Positions 41,613 to 50,648 of a DNA stretch of 64,000 nt are shown here, one piece after another (the stretch's first letter is position 1; every line of letters begins with the position of its first letter). This DNA is from PALSA-607 sp036501485. Its GTDB lineage: Bacteria > Actinomycetota > Actinomycetes > Acidothermales > Acidothermaceae. The stretch spans positions 1 through 64,000 of the forward strand of contig DASYAG010000122.1 of assembly GCA_036501485.1 (NCBI GenBank), given 5' to 3'. Both the position numbers and the translations under genes were made by a program. The notes beneath the pieces are model-generated. The model searched no databases. It saw only the letters and a program-made list of their open reading frames with translations, and was not told where the DNA came from.

Positions 41613-42860
41613 GTGAACGACTCTGTTGCCAGGTACGACGATGGTGCACGCGCGCGCTGGGTGAACGAGCCGCCGAAGCGACCCGGGCGCAGCGCCTTCG
41701 AACGCGACCGGGCTCGGGTGGTGCACAGTTCGGCGTTGCGGCGGCTTGGCGCGAAGACTCAGGTCGTCGGGCCCGCGGAGGCCGAGAGCGACTTCCCACG
41801 CACTCGGCTGACGCACTCGCTCGAGTGCGCGCAGGTCGGCCGCGAACTCGGCGCAACACTTGGTTGCGACCCCGACCTCGTAGAAACCGCCTGTCTGGCG
41901 CACGATCTCGGTCACCCGCCATTTGGCCACAACGGCGAAGCCGCACTCGACCAAGCGGCCCAAGCGATCGGCGGGTTCGAAGGCAATGCTCAGTCGTTTC
42001 GGCTCCTGACTCGCCTTGAGGCGAAGACTGTTGCCGACGACGGTCGCAGTGCCGGGCTCAACCTAACTCGCGCGAGCCTCGATGCGGCGACGAAGTATCC
42101 GTGGCCAAAGCGCGATGGCAACAGCAAATTCGGTGTCTACGACGACGACCTCGAGGTCTTCAACTGGGTGCGCGAAGCTGCCCCAAACGACCGAAGATGC
42201 ATCGAGGCCCAAGTCATGGATTGGGCCGACGACGTCGCGTACTCGGTGCACGACTTGGAAGACGGCGTCGAAGCCGGCCTGGTGAAGCTCGACCATTTGA
42301 GTGAAGTTGATGGTTGGGGAGATGTGTTGCCGGTAGTGGTTGAGTTCTACCTGCCCGACGCGGAGCAAGTGGAATTGGAAGCAGGCATCCGCAGCCTGAC
42401 CGGCTTGCAGTGTTGGCCGGCTGCGCATGACGGCAGTCTAAATTCCTTGGCAGCATTGAAGAATCTCACGAGCATGCTAATCGGTCGCTTCTGCCAGGCC
42501 GCTGAGGCTGCGACCCGTGAGGCCTACGGTCGTGCACCGTTGACTCGCTACGACGCCGACCTCATCGTCGCGCGCGCGAGCCGCATCGAGTGCGCGCTGC
42601 TGAAGGGCGTGACAGCGCACTACGTGATGAATCGCGAAGGTGTCGCCGCTGTTCACGACAGGCAGCGCGTGCTCCTTCTCGAGCTTGTCGATCAGCTGAG
42701 CGCGTCCGACGGTCAGGCACTCGAACCACTGTTCCAGACGGCGTGGGCGGCCGCCGCCGATGACGGTACGCGGTTGAGGGTTGCCGTCGATCAAGTCGCC
42801 TCGCTGACCGATACTTCGGCGGTGATCTGGCATCGACGAGCCTCGGGAGGGGGGTCGTAA
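41613..42860 (+). CDS. dgt: Deoxyguanosinetriphosphate triphosphohydrolase-like protein
   Basis: 415 aa from a GTG. HD-domain dNTPase with metal ligands in 'RTRLTHSLECAQVGRELG' and 'ETACLAHDLGHPPFGHNGE'; later 'AQVMDWADDVAYSVHDLEDG' supplies the fourth ligand. It removes triphosphate from dNTPs. It precedes dnaG by two genes, as in mycobacteria where dgt and dnaG are adjacent. Confidence 0.94.
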   Translation: MNDSVARYDDGARARWVNEPPKRPGRSAFERDRARVVHSSALRRLGAKTQVVGPAEAESDFPRTRLTHSLECAQVGRELGATLGCDPDLVETACLAHDLGHPPFGHNGEAALDQAAQAIGGFEGNAQSFRLLTRLEAKTVADDGRSAGLNLTRASLDAATKYPWPKRDGNSKFGVYDDDLEVFNWVREAAPNDRRCIEAQVMDWADDVAYSVHDLEDGVEAGLVKLDHLSEVDGWGDVLPVVVEFYLPDAEQVELEAGIRSLTGLQCWPAAHDGSLNSLAALKNLTSMLIGRFCQAAEAATREAYGRAPLTRYDADLIVARASRIECALLKGVTAHYVMNREGVAAVHDRQRVLLLELVDQLSASDGQALEPLFQTAWAAAADDGTRLRVAVDQVASLTDTSAVIWHRRASGGGS

Positions 42861-42864
42861 CGAG

Positions 42865-43383
42865 ATGAGTAGCAGCGACCAGTTGACCGACGGTAACGAC
42901 GACGAGGTGACAGACGGAGTTCCGCGGCCCGCCTCGATCGACGTCGAGTTCGTGAAGCCGCTGGTCCTTCACGCACTGCGCCGCCAAGTCCTACGCCCGG
43001 GGCAGCCATGGAGCAGCGTCGTCCATGACTACGACTCGTGGCCCGAGACGTTCCACGTCGCCGCATTCGGCCCACGCGGAGAAGTCGCCGCCTGCGCGAG
43101 CTTCCATCCCGACGCGGCACCGCACCGGCTAGACGCAGACCCCGGCAAGACTTGGCGCCTTCGTGCGATGGCCTCGTTGCCCGAGGTGCGTGGCCAGGGC
43201 TACGGTGCTGCGGCCCTGCGTTACGGCATCGCGGAAATACGCAGGCGCGGCGGCACCCTGCTGTGGTGCAATGCGAGATCGGGCGCCGTTGGCTTCTACG
43301 AAAGGCTCGGATTTTCCACGGTGGGTGATGAATTCGAGATCGCGCCGATCGGGCCGCACTACGTGATGGAGATCGAGGTGTGA
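42865..43383 (+). CDS. GNAT family N-acetyltransferase
   Basis: 172 aa. The acetyl-CoA loop is 'MASLPEVRGQGYGAAALRYG' (R/Q-x-x-G-x-G/A), with the following 'WCNARSGAVGFYERLGFSTV' (motif B, ends in YERLGF). The N-terminal 30 residues are acidic and probably disordered. Substrate unknown. The GTGA overlap with the downstream PhzF gene suggests co-translation. Confidence 0.88.
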   Translation: MSSSDQLTDGNDDEVTDGVPRPASIDVEFVKPLVLHALRRQVLRPGQPWSSVVHDYDSWPETFHVAAFGPRGEVAACASFHPDAAPHRLDADPGKTWRLRAMASLPEVRGQGYGAAALRYGIAEIRRRGGTLLWCNARSGAVGFYERLGFSTVGDEFEIAPIGPHYVMEIEV

Positions 43384-44237
43384 ATGTCGAGATCTTGCGC
43401 TACAGCGCATTCACTCAGACCCCGGCGGGTGGCAACCCGGCCGGCATCGTGCTTGACGCGACTGGTCTCGACGAACTGAGGATGCAGGCGATTGCCACCG
43501 AGGTCGGTTACTCCGAGACGGCATTTCTGACCCCTGCCGGCAACGACGCTCGCGAGTTCCACGTCCGCTACTTCGCGCCGTCCATCGAAATTCCGTTTTG
43601 TGGCCACGCGACCATCGCGACCGGCGTCGCACTCGCCGAGCGCCTGGGCGAAGGCGTCTTCCTGCTCCACACCAACGTCGGCGATGTTCCGGTCGACGTC
43701 GAACGCGATGCCGACGGTCTGCTTAAAGCGACATTGACCAGCGTCGAGCCCAAGCTCGACGAACTCGACCCGGGCGATTTGGCTGAGCTTCTCGATGCGT
43801 TGCGCTGGAGCCATGACGACCTCGATCCCGAGCTACTGCCGAAGGTCGCGTTCGGCGGGGCTCGGCACCCAGTGCTGGCGGCTGCGTCCCGGGCCAGGCT
43901 TGCCGATCTTGACTATGACTTCGCCGCATTGCGCGAGCTGATGTTGCGGCGCGGGTGGACGACGATCCACCTTGTCTGGCGCGAATCGCCCACCGTGTTT
44001 CAGGTGCGCGACCCGTTTGCGGCCGGGGGAGTCGTCGAAGACCCGGCGACCGGCGGAGCGGCCGTCGCTTTCGGTCACTATCTGCGTGAAATGAAACTGA
44101 TCGAACCGCCCGTCACGCTCACGCTGCATCAGGGCGTCGACATGGGCCGACCGAGCCTGTTGATCGTGGATGTGGATGACGTGGATCAGCACATCAGGGT
44201 CGGTGGGCACGCCGTGCCGATCCCGCAAGACACCTAG
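43380..44237 (+). CDS. PhzF family isomerase/epimerase
   Basis: 285 aa from a GTG overlapping the GNAT stop. The two-lobed diaminopimelate epimerase-like fold of PhzF proteins is recognisable by 'FTQTPAGGNPAGIVLDATGL', the catalytic Glu in 'VGYSETAFL', FCGHATIATG and the late 'EDPATGGAAVAFGHYL'. No phenazine genes are nearby, so the substrate is unknown. Confidence 0.92.
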   Translation: MNVEILRYSAFTQTPAGGNPAGIVLDATGLDELRMQAIATEVGYSETAFLTPAGNDAREFHVRYFAPSIEIPFCGHATIATGVALAERLGEGVFLLHTNVGDVPVDVERDADGLLKATLTSVEPKLDELDPGDLAELLDALRWSHDDLDPELLPKVAFGGARHPVLAAASRARLADLDYDFAALRELMLRRGWTTIHLVWRESPTVFQVRDPFAAGGVVEDPATGGAAVAFGHYLREMKLIEPPVTLTLHQGVDMGRPSLLIVDVDDVDQHIRVGGHAVPIPQDT

Positions 44238-44248
44238 ACTCGGGGATC

Positions 44249-46093
44249 GTGGCCGGCCGGATTCCTGACAGTGACATCGCACGAGTGCGAGAGCTGTCGC
44301 CGGTCGCCGACGTGATCAGCGAGCACGTCACGCTCAAGAGCGCTGGCGGCGGCTCGCTCAAGGGCCTCTGCCCGTTCCACGATGAGCGCTCGCCGTCGTT
44401 CAACGTGACTCCCGCCCGCGGCTTTTGGCACTGCTTCGGCTGCGGCGAGGGCGGCGACGTCATCAGCTTCGTCCAGAAGATCGACGTCCTGTCGTTCAGC
44501 GAGGCGGTCGAACACCTCGCGGCCCGGGCGAACTACGAGCTGCACTACGAGCAGGGCGGATCTGCCCCGCGCGCCCAGCAGGGCCAACGAGCGCGGCTCG
44601 TCGAGGCGCACAAGGCCGCGGCCGAGTACTTCGCTGAGCAACTGGCCAGCGCAGAGGCGGTGATCGGCCGGACATTCCTGACCGAGCGCGGGTTCGACGG
44701 CGCCGCGGCAGCCCACTTCGGCGTCGGGTACGCGCCTAACGGCTGGGAGTTCCTGGTCAAGCACCTGCGTGGCCGCGGGTTCACCGACGAAGAACTGGCG
44801 ACCGGCGGCTTGGCCAGCCGCGGGCAGCGCGGTCTCATCGACCGGTTCCGCGGCCGACTGATGTGGCCGATCCGCGACGTCACGGGCGATGTGGTCGGAT
44901 TCGGTGCACGAAAGCTCCGAGAAGACGATGACGGGCCGAAGTATCTGAATACGCCCGAGAGCCCGTTGTACAAGAAGAGCCAGGTTCTGTACGGCATAGA
45001 CCTCGCCCGCCGCGAGATGGCGAAGGCCGGCCAGGCCGTGGTGGTCGAGGGCTATACAGACGTCATGGCGTGCCACCTCGCCGGCGTCACCACGGCCGTT
45101 GCCACCTGTGGCACGGCATTCGGCGACGAGCACGTTCGGATCCTGCGGCGGCTGCTGCTCGATTCCGCTGAGTACGCCGGTGAGGTGATCTTCACCTTCG
45201 ACGGCGACGCCGCAGGCCAGAAGGCGGCGCTTCGGGCTTTCGAGAGTGACCAGAAGTTCGTCACGCACACATTCGTGGCGATCAGCCCCGACAACATGGA
45301 CCCCTGCGAGCTGCGGATCGCCAAGGGTGACGCCGCGGTTCGCGACCTGGTCGCCCGCCGCCAGCCGCTCTTCGAGTTCGCAGTCCGCAGCGTGCTCGCG
45401 GGCTTCAACCTGGAAACCTCAGAGGGCCGGGTCGCCGCCCTGGAGCGCACGATGCCGCTGGTGGCGTCGATCAAAGACACTTCACTGCGCGACGAGTACG
45501 CGCGCCGGCTCGCCGGATGGGTGGGCGCCCCTGACGAGCTCGCGGTCCTCGAGCGTGTTCGTCGTATAGCGGGGACGACGAGTGGTGGGCGTAGTCGAAG
45601 CGTTGCAGCGCCAGATCCGCGCGACCCAACGCTGCAGGTCGAGCGCGAGGCGCTGAAGGTCGCGGTGCAGCGACCCGCCCTGCTCGGGCCGGCCTTCGAC
45701 CAGCTCGACCCGCTCGCGTTCACCCACCTTGCTTACGGCGAGATCCGGGACGCCGTCGCGAAGGCAGGAGGCACCGGGTCAACTGCGGGCGGCGACGCTT
45801 GGGTCAACGCCGTCCTGGAGGCTGCCAACGATGACCGGGTGCGCGCGCTTATCACCGAGCTGGTCGTTGAGCCCATCCTCGCGGCGACCGAACCCGACGA
45901 GCGTTACGCACGTGCGCAACTCGCGCAGTTGCGGGTGCGCGCCGTCGACCGGCAGATCGCCGACGTCAAATCTCGTCTCCAACGGCTGAACCCGATCGAG
46001 GTCGCCCCGGAGTACAACCGTCTCTTCGGGGATCTCGTGACGTTGGAGAAACGGCGCCGCGACGATTTGGAAGGAACGCTGGGCGTCAGCTGA
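44249..46093 (+). CDS. dnaG: DNA primase
   Basis: 614 aa from a GTG. The CHC2 zinc finger is CPFHDERSPS ... FWHCFGCGEGGD (Cys41, His44, Cys62, Cys65). The catalytic core has 'IDRFRGRLMWPIRDVTGDVV', the TOPRIM motifs 'VVVEGYTDVMACHLAGV' and 'VIFTFDGDAAGQKAA'. The C-terminal helicase-binding domain is present. It synthesises Okazaki primers. Position after dgt is conserved in Actinobacteria. Confidence 0.97.
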   Translation: MAGRIPDSDIARVRELSPVADVISEHVTLKSAGGGSLKGLCPFHDERSPSFNVTPARGFWHCFGCGEGGDVISFVQKIDVLSFSEAVEHLAARANYELHYEQGGSAPRAQQGQRARLVEAHKAAAEYFAEQLASAEAVIGRTFLTERGFDGAAAAHFGVGYAPNGWEFLVKHLRGRGFTDEELATGGLASRGQRGLIDRFRGRLMWPIRDVTGDVVGFGARKLREDDDGPKYLNTPESPLYKKSQVLYGIDLARREMAKAGQAVVVEGYTDVMACHLAGVTTAVATCGTAFGDEHVRILRRLLLDSAEYAGEVIFTFDGDAAGQKAALRAFESDQKFVTHTFVAISPDNMDPCELRIAKGDAAVRDLVARRQPLFEFAVRSVLAGFNLETSEGRVAALERTMPLVASIKDTSLRDEYARRLAGWVGAPDELAVLERVRRIAGTTSGGRSRSVAAPDPRDPTLQVEREALKVAVQRPALLGPAFDQLDPLAFTHLAYGEIRDAVAKAGGTGSTAGGDAWVNAVLEAANDDRVRALITELVVEPILAATEPDERYARAQLAQLRVRAVDRQIADVKSRLQRLNPIEVAPEYNRLFGDLVTLEKRRRDDLEGTLGVS

Positions 46094-46199
46094 ACGGCGT
46101 CCGCGACGTGGAACTAGTGTCGATTTCGGCCGACTTGGCATAGTCCTGTCCACGGATTTTCCGGAGTAGCCTCGCGCAGCCCGCTACCCCGGCACACTT

Positions 46200-47390
46200 A
46201 TGCACGTGGGGATGCTTGCGGCCACTGAGCCGCTCCAGTTCATTGCACACCTTCCGCATCAGCGGCCCGGTGGCTCGCTCGAGGTTGTCGTCGATGTCGA
46301 CCGCCTCGAGATTGTCGAGACTCCGGACGTCGCCGTCGCCGTCGCCGTTGCCGAGGTGGCAGTGGCCGCAGTCGATGAGGCTGAGGACGTCGACGATGTC
46401 GAGGCCGAGGTCGCGAAACCCGTCGGTGACGACGATGAAGCCGAGTTGCCCGGGCAACGCGACGCCGTGGTGGGCTGGGCGCCGTCCGCGGACCCGGTCC
46501 GCACTTATCTCAAAGAGATTGGCCGCGTCCCGCTGCTGACGGCCGAACAAGAGGTCGATCTCGCAAAGCGCATCGAGGCAGGACTCTTCGCCGGTGAGAA
46601 ACTCGTCAGCGGCGTCGCGATGTCGAGCCAGTTGCGGCGCGAGCTTGAACTCGTCGAGTGCGACGGCCGCATTGCAAAGCGCGGACTTATCGAAGCCAAC
46701 CTTAGGCTCGTCGTCTCGATCGCAAAGCGGTACACCGGTCGGGGCATGTTGTTCCTGGATCTCATCCAGGAAGGAAATCTTGGCCTTATCCGCGCAGTCG
46801 AGAAGTTCGACTACACACGTGGTTACAAGTTTTCGACCTATGCGATCTGGTGGATTCGCCAAGCCATCACCCGCTCGATGGCTGATCAGGGGCGCACCAT
46901 TCGGGTGCCGGCCCACATGATCGATGCGATCAACAAAATGATCCGTACGCAACGCACGTTCGTGCAGCTCAACGGCCGCGAAGCAACGCCGATCGAACTC
47001 GCCACCGAACTTGATCTCACTGTCGAACGTGTGCGCGAGATTCAGGCCATCGCGCAGGAGCCGATCTCGTTTCAGTCACCGATCGGCGAGGACAGCGCGA
47101 CGCTCGGCGACCTCATCGAAGACGTCGATGCGGTCGCACCAGCCGAGGCTGCGACGTACACGATGATGCTTCAGCAGTTGGCTGATGTACTTGCCACGTT
47201 GGGGGAGCGTGAGCAGCAGGTCATCACGATGCGCTACGGCCTCACCGACGGTTTCTCGCACACGCTCGAAGAAGTCGGCCAGCGGTTTGGTGTGACGCGC
47301 GAACGGATCCGGCAGATCGAGACGAAGACGCTCGCGAAACTACGTCAGCCGCCGTGCGCAACGCGGTTGCGCGACTTCCTCATCGATTAG
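46200..47390 (+). CDS. Primary-type (RpoD/HrdB-like) RNA polymerase sigma factor
   Basis: 396 aa. Region 1.2 'DPVRTYLKEIGRVPLLTAEQ' EVDLAKRIEAG, region 2 'LIQEGNLGLIRAVEKFDYTR' GYKFSTYAIWWIRQAITRSM, region 3 'RTIRVPAHMIDAINKM' and region 4 'HTLEEVGQRFGVTRERIRQI' ETKTLAKL are all near-identical to HrdB. The N-terminus is short (about 95 residues) and acidic with a run of VAVAVAEVAVAA. The C-terminus (RQPPCATRLRDFLID) departs from the common RHPSRSxxLRDYLD. It may be the housekeeping factor or a group 2 factor; I cannot decide. The start is uncertain: ATG 46212 is also possible. Confidence 0.9.
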   Translation: MHVGMLAATEPLQFIAHLPHQRPGGSLEVVVDVDRLEIVETPDVAVAVAVAEVAVAAVDEAEDVDDVEAEVAKPVGDDDEAELPGQRDAVVGWAPSADPVRTYLKEIGRVPLLTAEQEVDLAKRIEAGLFAGEKLVSGVAMSSQLRRELELVECDGRIAKRGLIEANLRLVVSIAKRYTGRGMLFLDLIQEGNLGLIRAVEKFDYTRGYKFSTYAIWWIRQAITRSMADQGRTIRVPAHMIDAINKMIRTQRTFVQLNGREATPIELATELDLTVERVREIQAIAQEPISFQSPIGEDSATLGDLIEDVDAVAPAEAATYTMMLQQLADVLATLGEREQQVITMRYGLTDGFSHTLEEVGQRFGVTRERIRQIETKTLAKLRQPPCATRLRDFLID

Positions 47391-47396
47391 CAAACC

Positions 47397-47705
47397 TCAG
47401 GTCATCGACCCGTTCGCGTACGTGTGGTCGGCGTCGAGGTTGATCTCGTGGCTACCGAACCGGCTCGTCACCTTGCCGACCAGGTCGGAACCGACCGAAC
47501 CGGCCTTCTCCTGCACGACACGGCGCGCACGATCACTGAGATGCAGTGCCTGGGCCTGCACCTTGTCGGCGGCCTGCTGAACCGCGGGGTTCTTCTTGAC
47601 CGTCTGTGTGAGCCGCTTGATCTGCTCGTAGCGCTGCCGTCCGGCGCGTGCGCCAAGGACGTAACCCGCGGCAATGCCGATGACGAGAGTGGCCTTGTAT
47701 CGCAT
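47397..47705 (-). CDS. YtxH-like small membrane-associated protein
   Basis: 102 aa. 'MRYKATLVIGIAAGYVLGAR' AGRQRYEQI at the N-terminus is the single membrane helix plus the 'GYVLGARAGRERYEQI' motif common in small actinobacterial proteins, followed by a helical, charged tail ('VQAQALHLSDRARRVVQEKA'). Function unknown. It is convergent with the sigma factor, six bases apart. Confidence 0.8.
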   Translation of the reverse strand: MRYKATLVIGIAAGYVLGARAGRQRYEQIKRLTQTVKKNPAVQQAADKVQAQALHLSDRARRVVQEKAGSVGSDLVGKVTSRFGSHEINLDADHTYANGSMT

Positions 47706-47914
47706 GCGCGCTCCTCGGATGTAGGACGTCTCTGAACCGGTCGGATCGCCTGACAGGCGGTCGGGTCGGTGCCGATCTGGACTTTAACTACCCGCGACAA
47801 CCGACGTTATCCTCAACGTTCCCTGCCGGTCGAGTACCGCCGCGAGGCCCTCAGGCGGTGCTGGCTGGTGCGATACCCTACGGAGGCACCAAAGGCCGGT
47901 CCGCCGGCCAGCAT

Positions 47915-47987
47915 TCCTGCGTAGCTCAATTGGCAGAGCAGCCGGCTGTTAACCGGCAGGTTATAGGTTCGAGTCCTATCGCAGGAG
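47915..47987 (+). tRNA. tRNA-Asn (anticodon GTT)
   Basis: Acceptor arms TCCTGCG (47915-47921) and CGCAGGA (47980-47986) pair over seven bases, followed by the discriminator G. D-arm GCTC..GAGC, anticodon stem CCGGC/GCCGG with loop TGTTAAC reading GTT, and T-arm with GGTTCGAGTCC are present. The CCA end is not encoded. 47706-47914 upstream holds no gene that I can support. No integrase or attachment repeat is seen beside it. Confidence 0.95.
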
Positions 47988-47999
47988 CAAATCCGCAGG

Positions 48000-48275
48000 T
48001 CAGGCCCCATCCGGCCGACCGACCAAGGGCGTTTCGCCCGACCGCACACGCCTCTCAGCGCCGACATCGCAGACGTAGCAAGTGGCACCCATCGAAGCCG
48101 CCGCGATCGTTGGCGCGTGGTTCGCATCCTTCCTCGGAATGCGCAAGCTGACGCAGGCACCGATCGCGCCGACTGCCAATGCGACCATGTGCTCTCTGCC
48201 GGCAAGATCGGGATGAAGTGCGAACGCGCCAACCACGGCGGCAATCAGCAGCCCACCCAACCGCGGGCAGCGCAT
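48000..48275 (-). pseudogene. Possible remnant of a multi-spanning membrane protein
   Basis: The frame contains hydrophobic segments 'GGLLIAAVVGAFALHPDLAG' and 'MVALAVGAIGACVSLRI'. It continues upstream without a start codon to a stop at 48375 (including 'VDTGPSAATCGLAIYIAIA'), so the hydrophobic character extends further than any ATG allows. This suggests an N-terminally truncated gene, possibly of a rhomboid-like or similar family. No Shine-Dalgarno sequence precedes the ATG at 48275. The rest of 48276-48495 contains nothing else I can support. Confidence 0.35.
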
Positions 48276-48495
48276 CGCTATGGCGATGTAGATCGCCAGA
48301 CCACACGTCGCAGCAGATGGGCCAGTATCAACCGCACGCGCTGAATGCGGACTGGCAAGGATCGACTCCCCTTAACGAATTCTTCATGTAATCCGGGGAA
48401 CATGCAGGCGACTGTCATGTGCGACGCGGCCGCAGGCTCGGTGGGCTCAGCGCGTGCGCAGGGCCTGTGAACGTGCCGGAGTCGAGGTGGTCGAC

Positions 48496-48597
48496 ATGAA
48501 GGCGCTCGGCTACGTGGCGGCGGGTGCGGTGGCGTTGTTCGGATTGCTTGAGGCGAGCCTCGCTGTCACGGCCATACTGACGATGCGGGTCTACTGA
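48496..48597 (+). CDS. Small (33 aa) single-pass membrane protein
   Basis: The protein is MKALGYVAAGAVALFGLLEA followed by SLAVTAILTMRVY: one membrane helix with a short basic start. GAGGTGG at 48484-48490, five nt before the ATG, is an excellent Shine-Dalgarno sequence. It is followed after 8 bp by a two-helix membrane protein gene, which also has a good Shine-Dalgarno, so the two are probably co-expressed. Function unknown. Confidence 0.6.
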   Translation: MKALGYVAAGAVALFGLLEASLAVTAILTMRVY

Positions 48598-48605
48598 GGG
48601 GCGAG

Positions 48606-49097
48606 ATGGCTGCCCACTTTCGGATGTCGCGACGCCGAGGCTCCGCCGCCACGCCGCTCGTTGTCACATCCTTGTTGCTCGCCGCGGCGCTTCTGGTTGG
48701 CGTTGGCCAGATCAAGAATGCATCCATCGAGCGTGGCTATCGGCACACTCAATATGCCGCCGCATCTGTGGTCAGTGTGGGTGCCAACCGGATCGCGAAA
48801 GTTCGATACCTGTGGGGAGGCGCGCCGCGAACCGGCCAGCTCGACGTCACTGCTACTTCGGGCGTCGACCGCGGCGACCATCTCGCGTTGCGAGTCTCCG
48901 ATGGCGGGCATCGTTTGCAGCTCGAGACGCCGTTCTACGGCGCGGTTTATCCGTGGACTGCCGTCACCTTGATGCTCATAGCGCTGTTCGTCGCGATATC
49001 GTCGCGGCGATCGCCGGCAGGGCTCAGTCGGCATAAGCCATGGCTGCCTGCGGAACTTAGGCGTCCGCGCCGGCGCCATCGGGTCGGTCACGCGTGA
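48606..49097 (+). CDS. Two-helix membrane protein with extracytoplasmic beta domain (DUF3592-like)
   Basis: 163 aa. Membrane helices at about 19-38 ('TPLVVTSLLLAAALLVGVGQ') and 115-132 ('AVTLMLIALFVAISS') flank an extracytoplasmic region with 'ERGYRHTQYAAASVVSVGAN'. This layout is that of Rv1312/DUF3592-type small membrane proteins in Actinobacteria. It is likely real because of a good Shine-Dalgarno (GAGGGG) and Arg-rich cytoplasmic tail. Function unknown. Confidence 0.7.
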   Translation: MAAHFRMSRRRGSAATPLVVTSLLLAAALLVGVGQIKNASIERGYRHTQYAAASVVSVGANRIAKVRYLWGGAPRTGQLDVTATSGVDRGDHLALRVSDGGHRLQLETPFYGAVYPWTAVTLMLIALFVAISSRRSPAGLSRHKPWLPAELRRPRRRHRVGHA

Positions 49098-49151
49098 CCA
49101 GCTTCGCTCCGCTGCGCGTTGAACCTTTCGCTAACGCATTTCGGCAACGCA

Positions 49152-50648
49152 CTACGGCGCGCACGTAAGGTCGGGTGCTGCAATCGCCGTGGTCGTTGCT
49201 GGAGCCGCGGCGGTGCTGATGGCGGTGAAGTCGGTGCCTAGGGTCAGCACTACGCCAGCCGTTGTTGACGAGACGAGCGCTGCTTGCGGCACGTGGGTTT
49301 GTAGCAATTGGGCAGCTGCGAGATCGGCGTCGTCGTAACGGATTGTCGTGACCGGGGTGCTTGTCGCGTCGCCGACCGTGCCGACGTGAAAACCGAGTAC
49401 CTGCAACGCAACCGCTGTCGTGCGCGCGAGCCCTGATCGCCCAGTGCCGTTTTCGACGTTAATAAGAACATCGGGCGGGGACGCCGGGGGCGCTGATGCT
49501 GAGGCCGACGCTGACGTTGAGCTGTCATTCTCGAAAGTCGCGAAAAGTGCGGCCATCGCGGAGGGGTCGAGCTCGACGTTGTCTTGGGGTTGATTGCCGT
49601 AAACACTGCTTGTTGCCGAGTAGTTCGAATTCAGGATCGGTGCTGTGAGAAAGCTGACGTGGCTGGCGTCGAGGTGGCTGAACCGGGACGCAAGTTTGCG
49701 CATGTCACCTAACGAAAGGCCGGAGTCGACTGTCAGCGATTTCGTCGCCTGATTGAGGAATTCGGTGAGCTTCAACGGATTAACCAGAGTGCCGGCTGAG
49801 AGAACCTTCTGCAGCATCACCGACAGGAAGTACTCCTGGTCCTTGATCCGCTCGAGGTCCTGGTTCGGGAAGGATTCGCGGTCGCGCACCAGAGCCAGTG
49901 CTTGGACGCCGTTGATGTGATGCTCACCAGCCGTGAGAAAGTCTCCAGAGTTGGTGTCGTGACGAGTGGTCGCGACGCAAACGTCGATACCGCCCAGGGC
50001 GTTGACCATTCCCTGGAAGCCAGGAAAGTTCACTGAGGCGAAATGGTCGATGTGCAGGCCAGTCAGCTGTTCCATGGTGGCCACAAGCAGGGGTGCGCCG
50101 CCAATCGAGAACGCGGCATTAAGTTTGGCGTAGACCGCCGCGTGCGACACGTTCTTGGCGTCAATGTAGGCGGGTAGCTGAACCCACGAATCACGTGGGA
50201 ACGACACGACCGTCGCCTTGGCCGTCCCGGCCGGGATATGCACCAGCATCACGACGTCCGACCGTTGGCCTGTGACGAACGCCGAGCTGCCCGGAGCGAC
50301 GTTGTACGCCTGGCCGCCGGCGAAGTCGCGGCTATCCGAGCCCATCAGCAAGAAGTTCTCCGAACCGGGCACAGGTGTTGGCGCGGCAGTAGGAGTAGCC
50401 GTCGACGATGCTGTGGCGGCGCTGGTGCCGACGTTGGCTGAGGGTGACGGCGTCGCAGCGAAACGGATGTTGACGCGATGAATCTGATGGAAGAGCAGCG
50501 AGCCGGTAACAACGACGCCCACGATCACCACGACGCAAAGCACTGCGACAATGGAAAGTGCTTGCCGCCACCGAAGCCGACGCCACCATCGACCCGCAGC
50601 ACTCGCTACGGACCCGGTTGATGGAGGCCCGGCAGGTGGAACCGTCAT
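49152..50648 (-). CDS. LytR-CpsA-Psr family cell wall glycopolymer ligase with LytR_C domain
   Basis: 498 aa. One membrane helix ('ALSIVAVLCVVVIVGVVVTG') after a basic segment RWWRRLRWRQ, a Ser/Thr/Pro linker, then the LCP domain: 'ENFLLMGSDSRDFAGGQ', 'TGQRSDVVMLVHI', 'VVSFPRDSWVQLP', 'KLNAAFSIGG', 'GGIDVCV' and 'GVQALALVRDRESFPNQDLE' (Arg pairs that hold the pyrophosphate). A C-terminal LytR_C domain (about 395-490) follows an acidic/Ser-rich linker. LCP enzymes attach teichoic-acid-like or arabinogalactan polymers to peptidoglycan. The ATG at 50648 is chosen; a start at 50789 adds an unlikely leader. Confidence 0.93.
   Translation of the reverse strand: MTVPPAGPPSTGSVASAAGRWWRRLRWRQALSIVAVLCVVVIVGVVVTGSLLFHQIHRVNIRFAATPSPSANVGTSAATASSTATPTAAPTPVPGSENFLLMGSDSRDFAGGQAYNVAPGSSAFVTGQRSDVVMLVHIPAGTAKATVVSFPRDSWVQLPAYIDAKNVSHAAVYAKLNAAFSIGGAPLLVATMEQLTGLHIDHFASVNFPGFQGMVNALGGIDVCVATTRHDTNSGDFLTAGEHHINGVQALALVRDRESFPNQDLERIKDQEYFLSVMLQKVLSAGTLVNPLKLTEFLNQATKSLTVDSGLSLGDMRKLASRFSHLDASHVSFLTAPILNSNYSATSSVYGNQPQDNVELDPSAMAALFATFENDSSTSASASASAPPASPPDVLINVENGTGRSGLARTTAVALQVLGFHVGTVGDATSTPVTTIRYDDADLAAAQLLQTHVPQAALVSSTTAGVVLTLGTDFTAISTAAAPATTTAIAAPDLTCAP

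Noticed and set aside
46330..46430. GTCGCC-rich stretch resembling a microsatellite in the sigma gene
   Set aside because: Encodes the Val/Ala/Asp/Glu-rich N-terminus; explained by protein composition.
47915..48495. tRNA-Asn as an integration site for a mobile element
   Set aside because: No integrase, no direct repeat of the tRNA 3' end and no phage genes downstream in the window.
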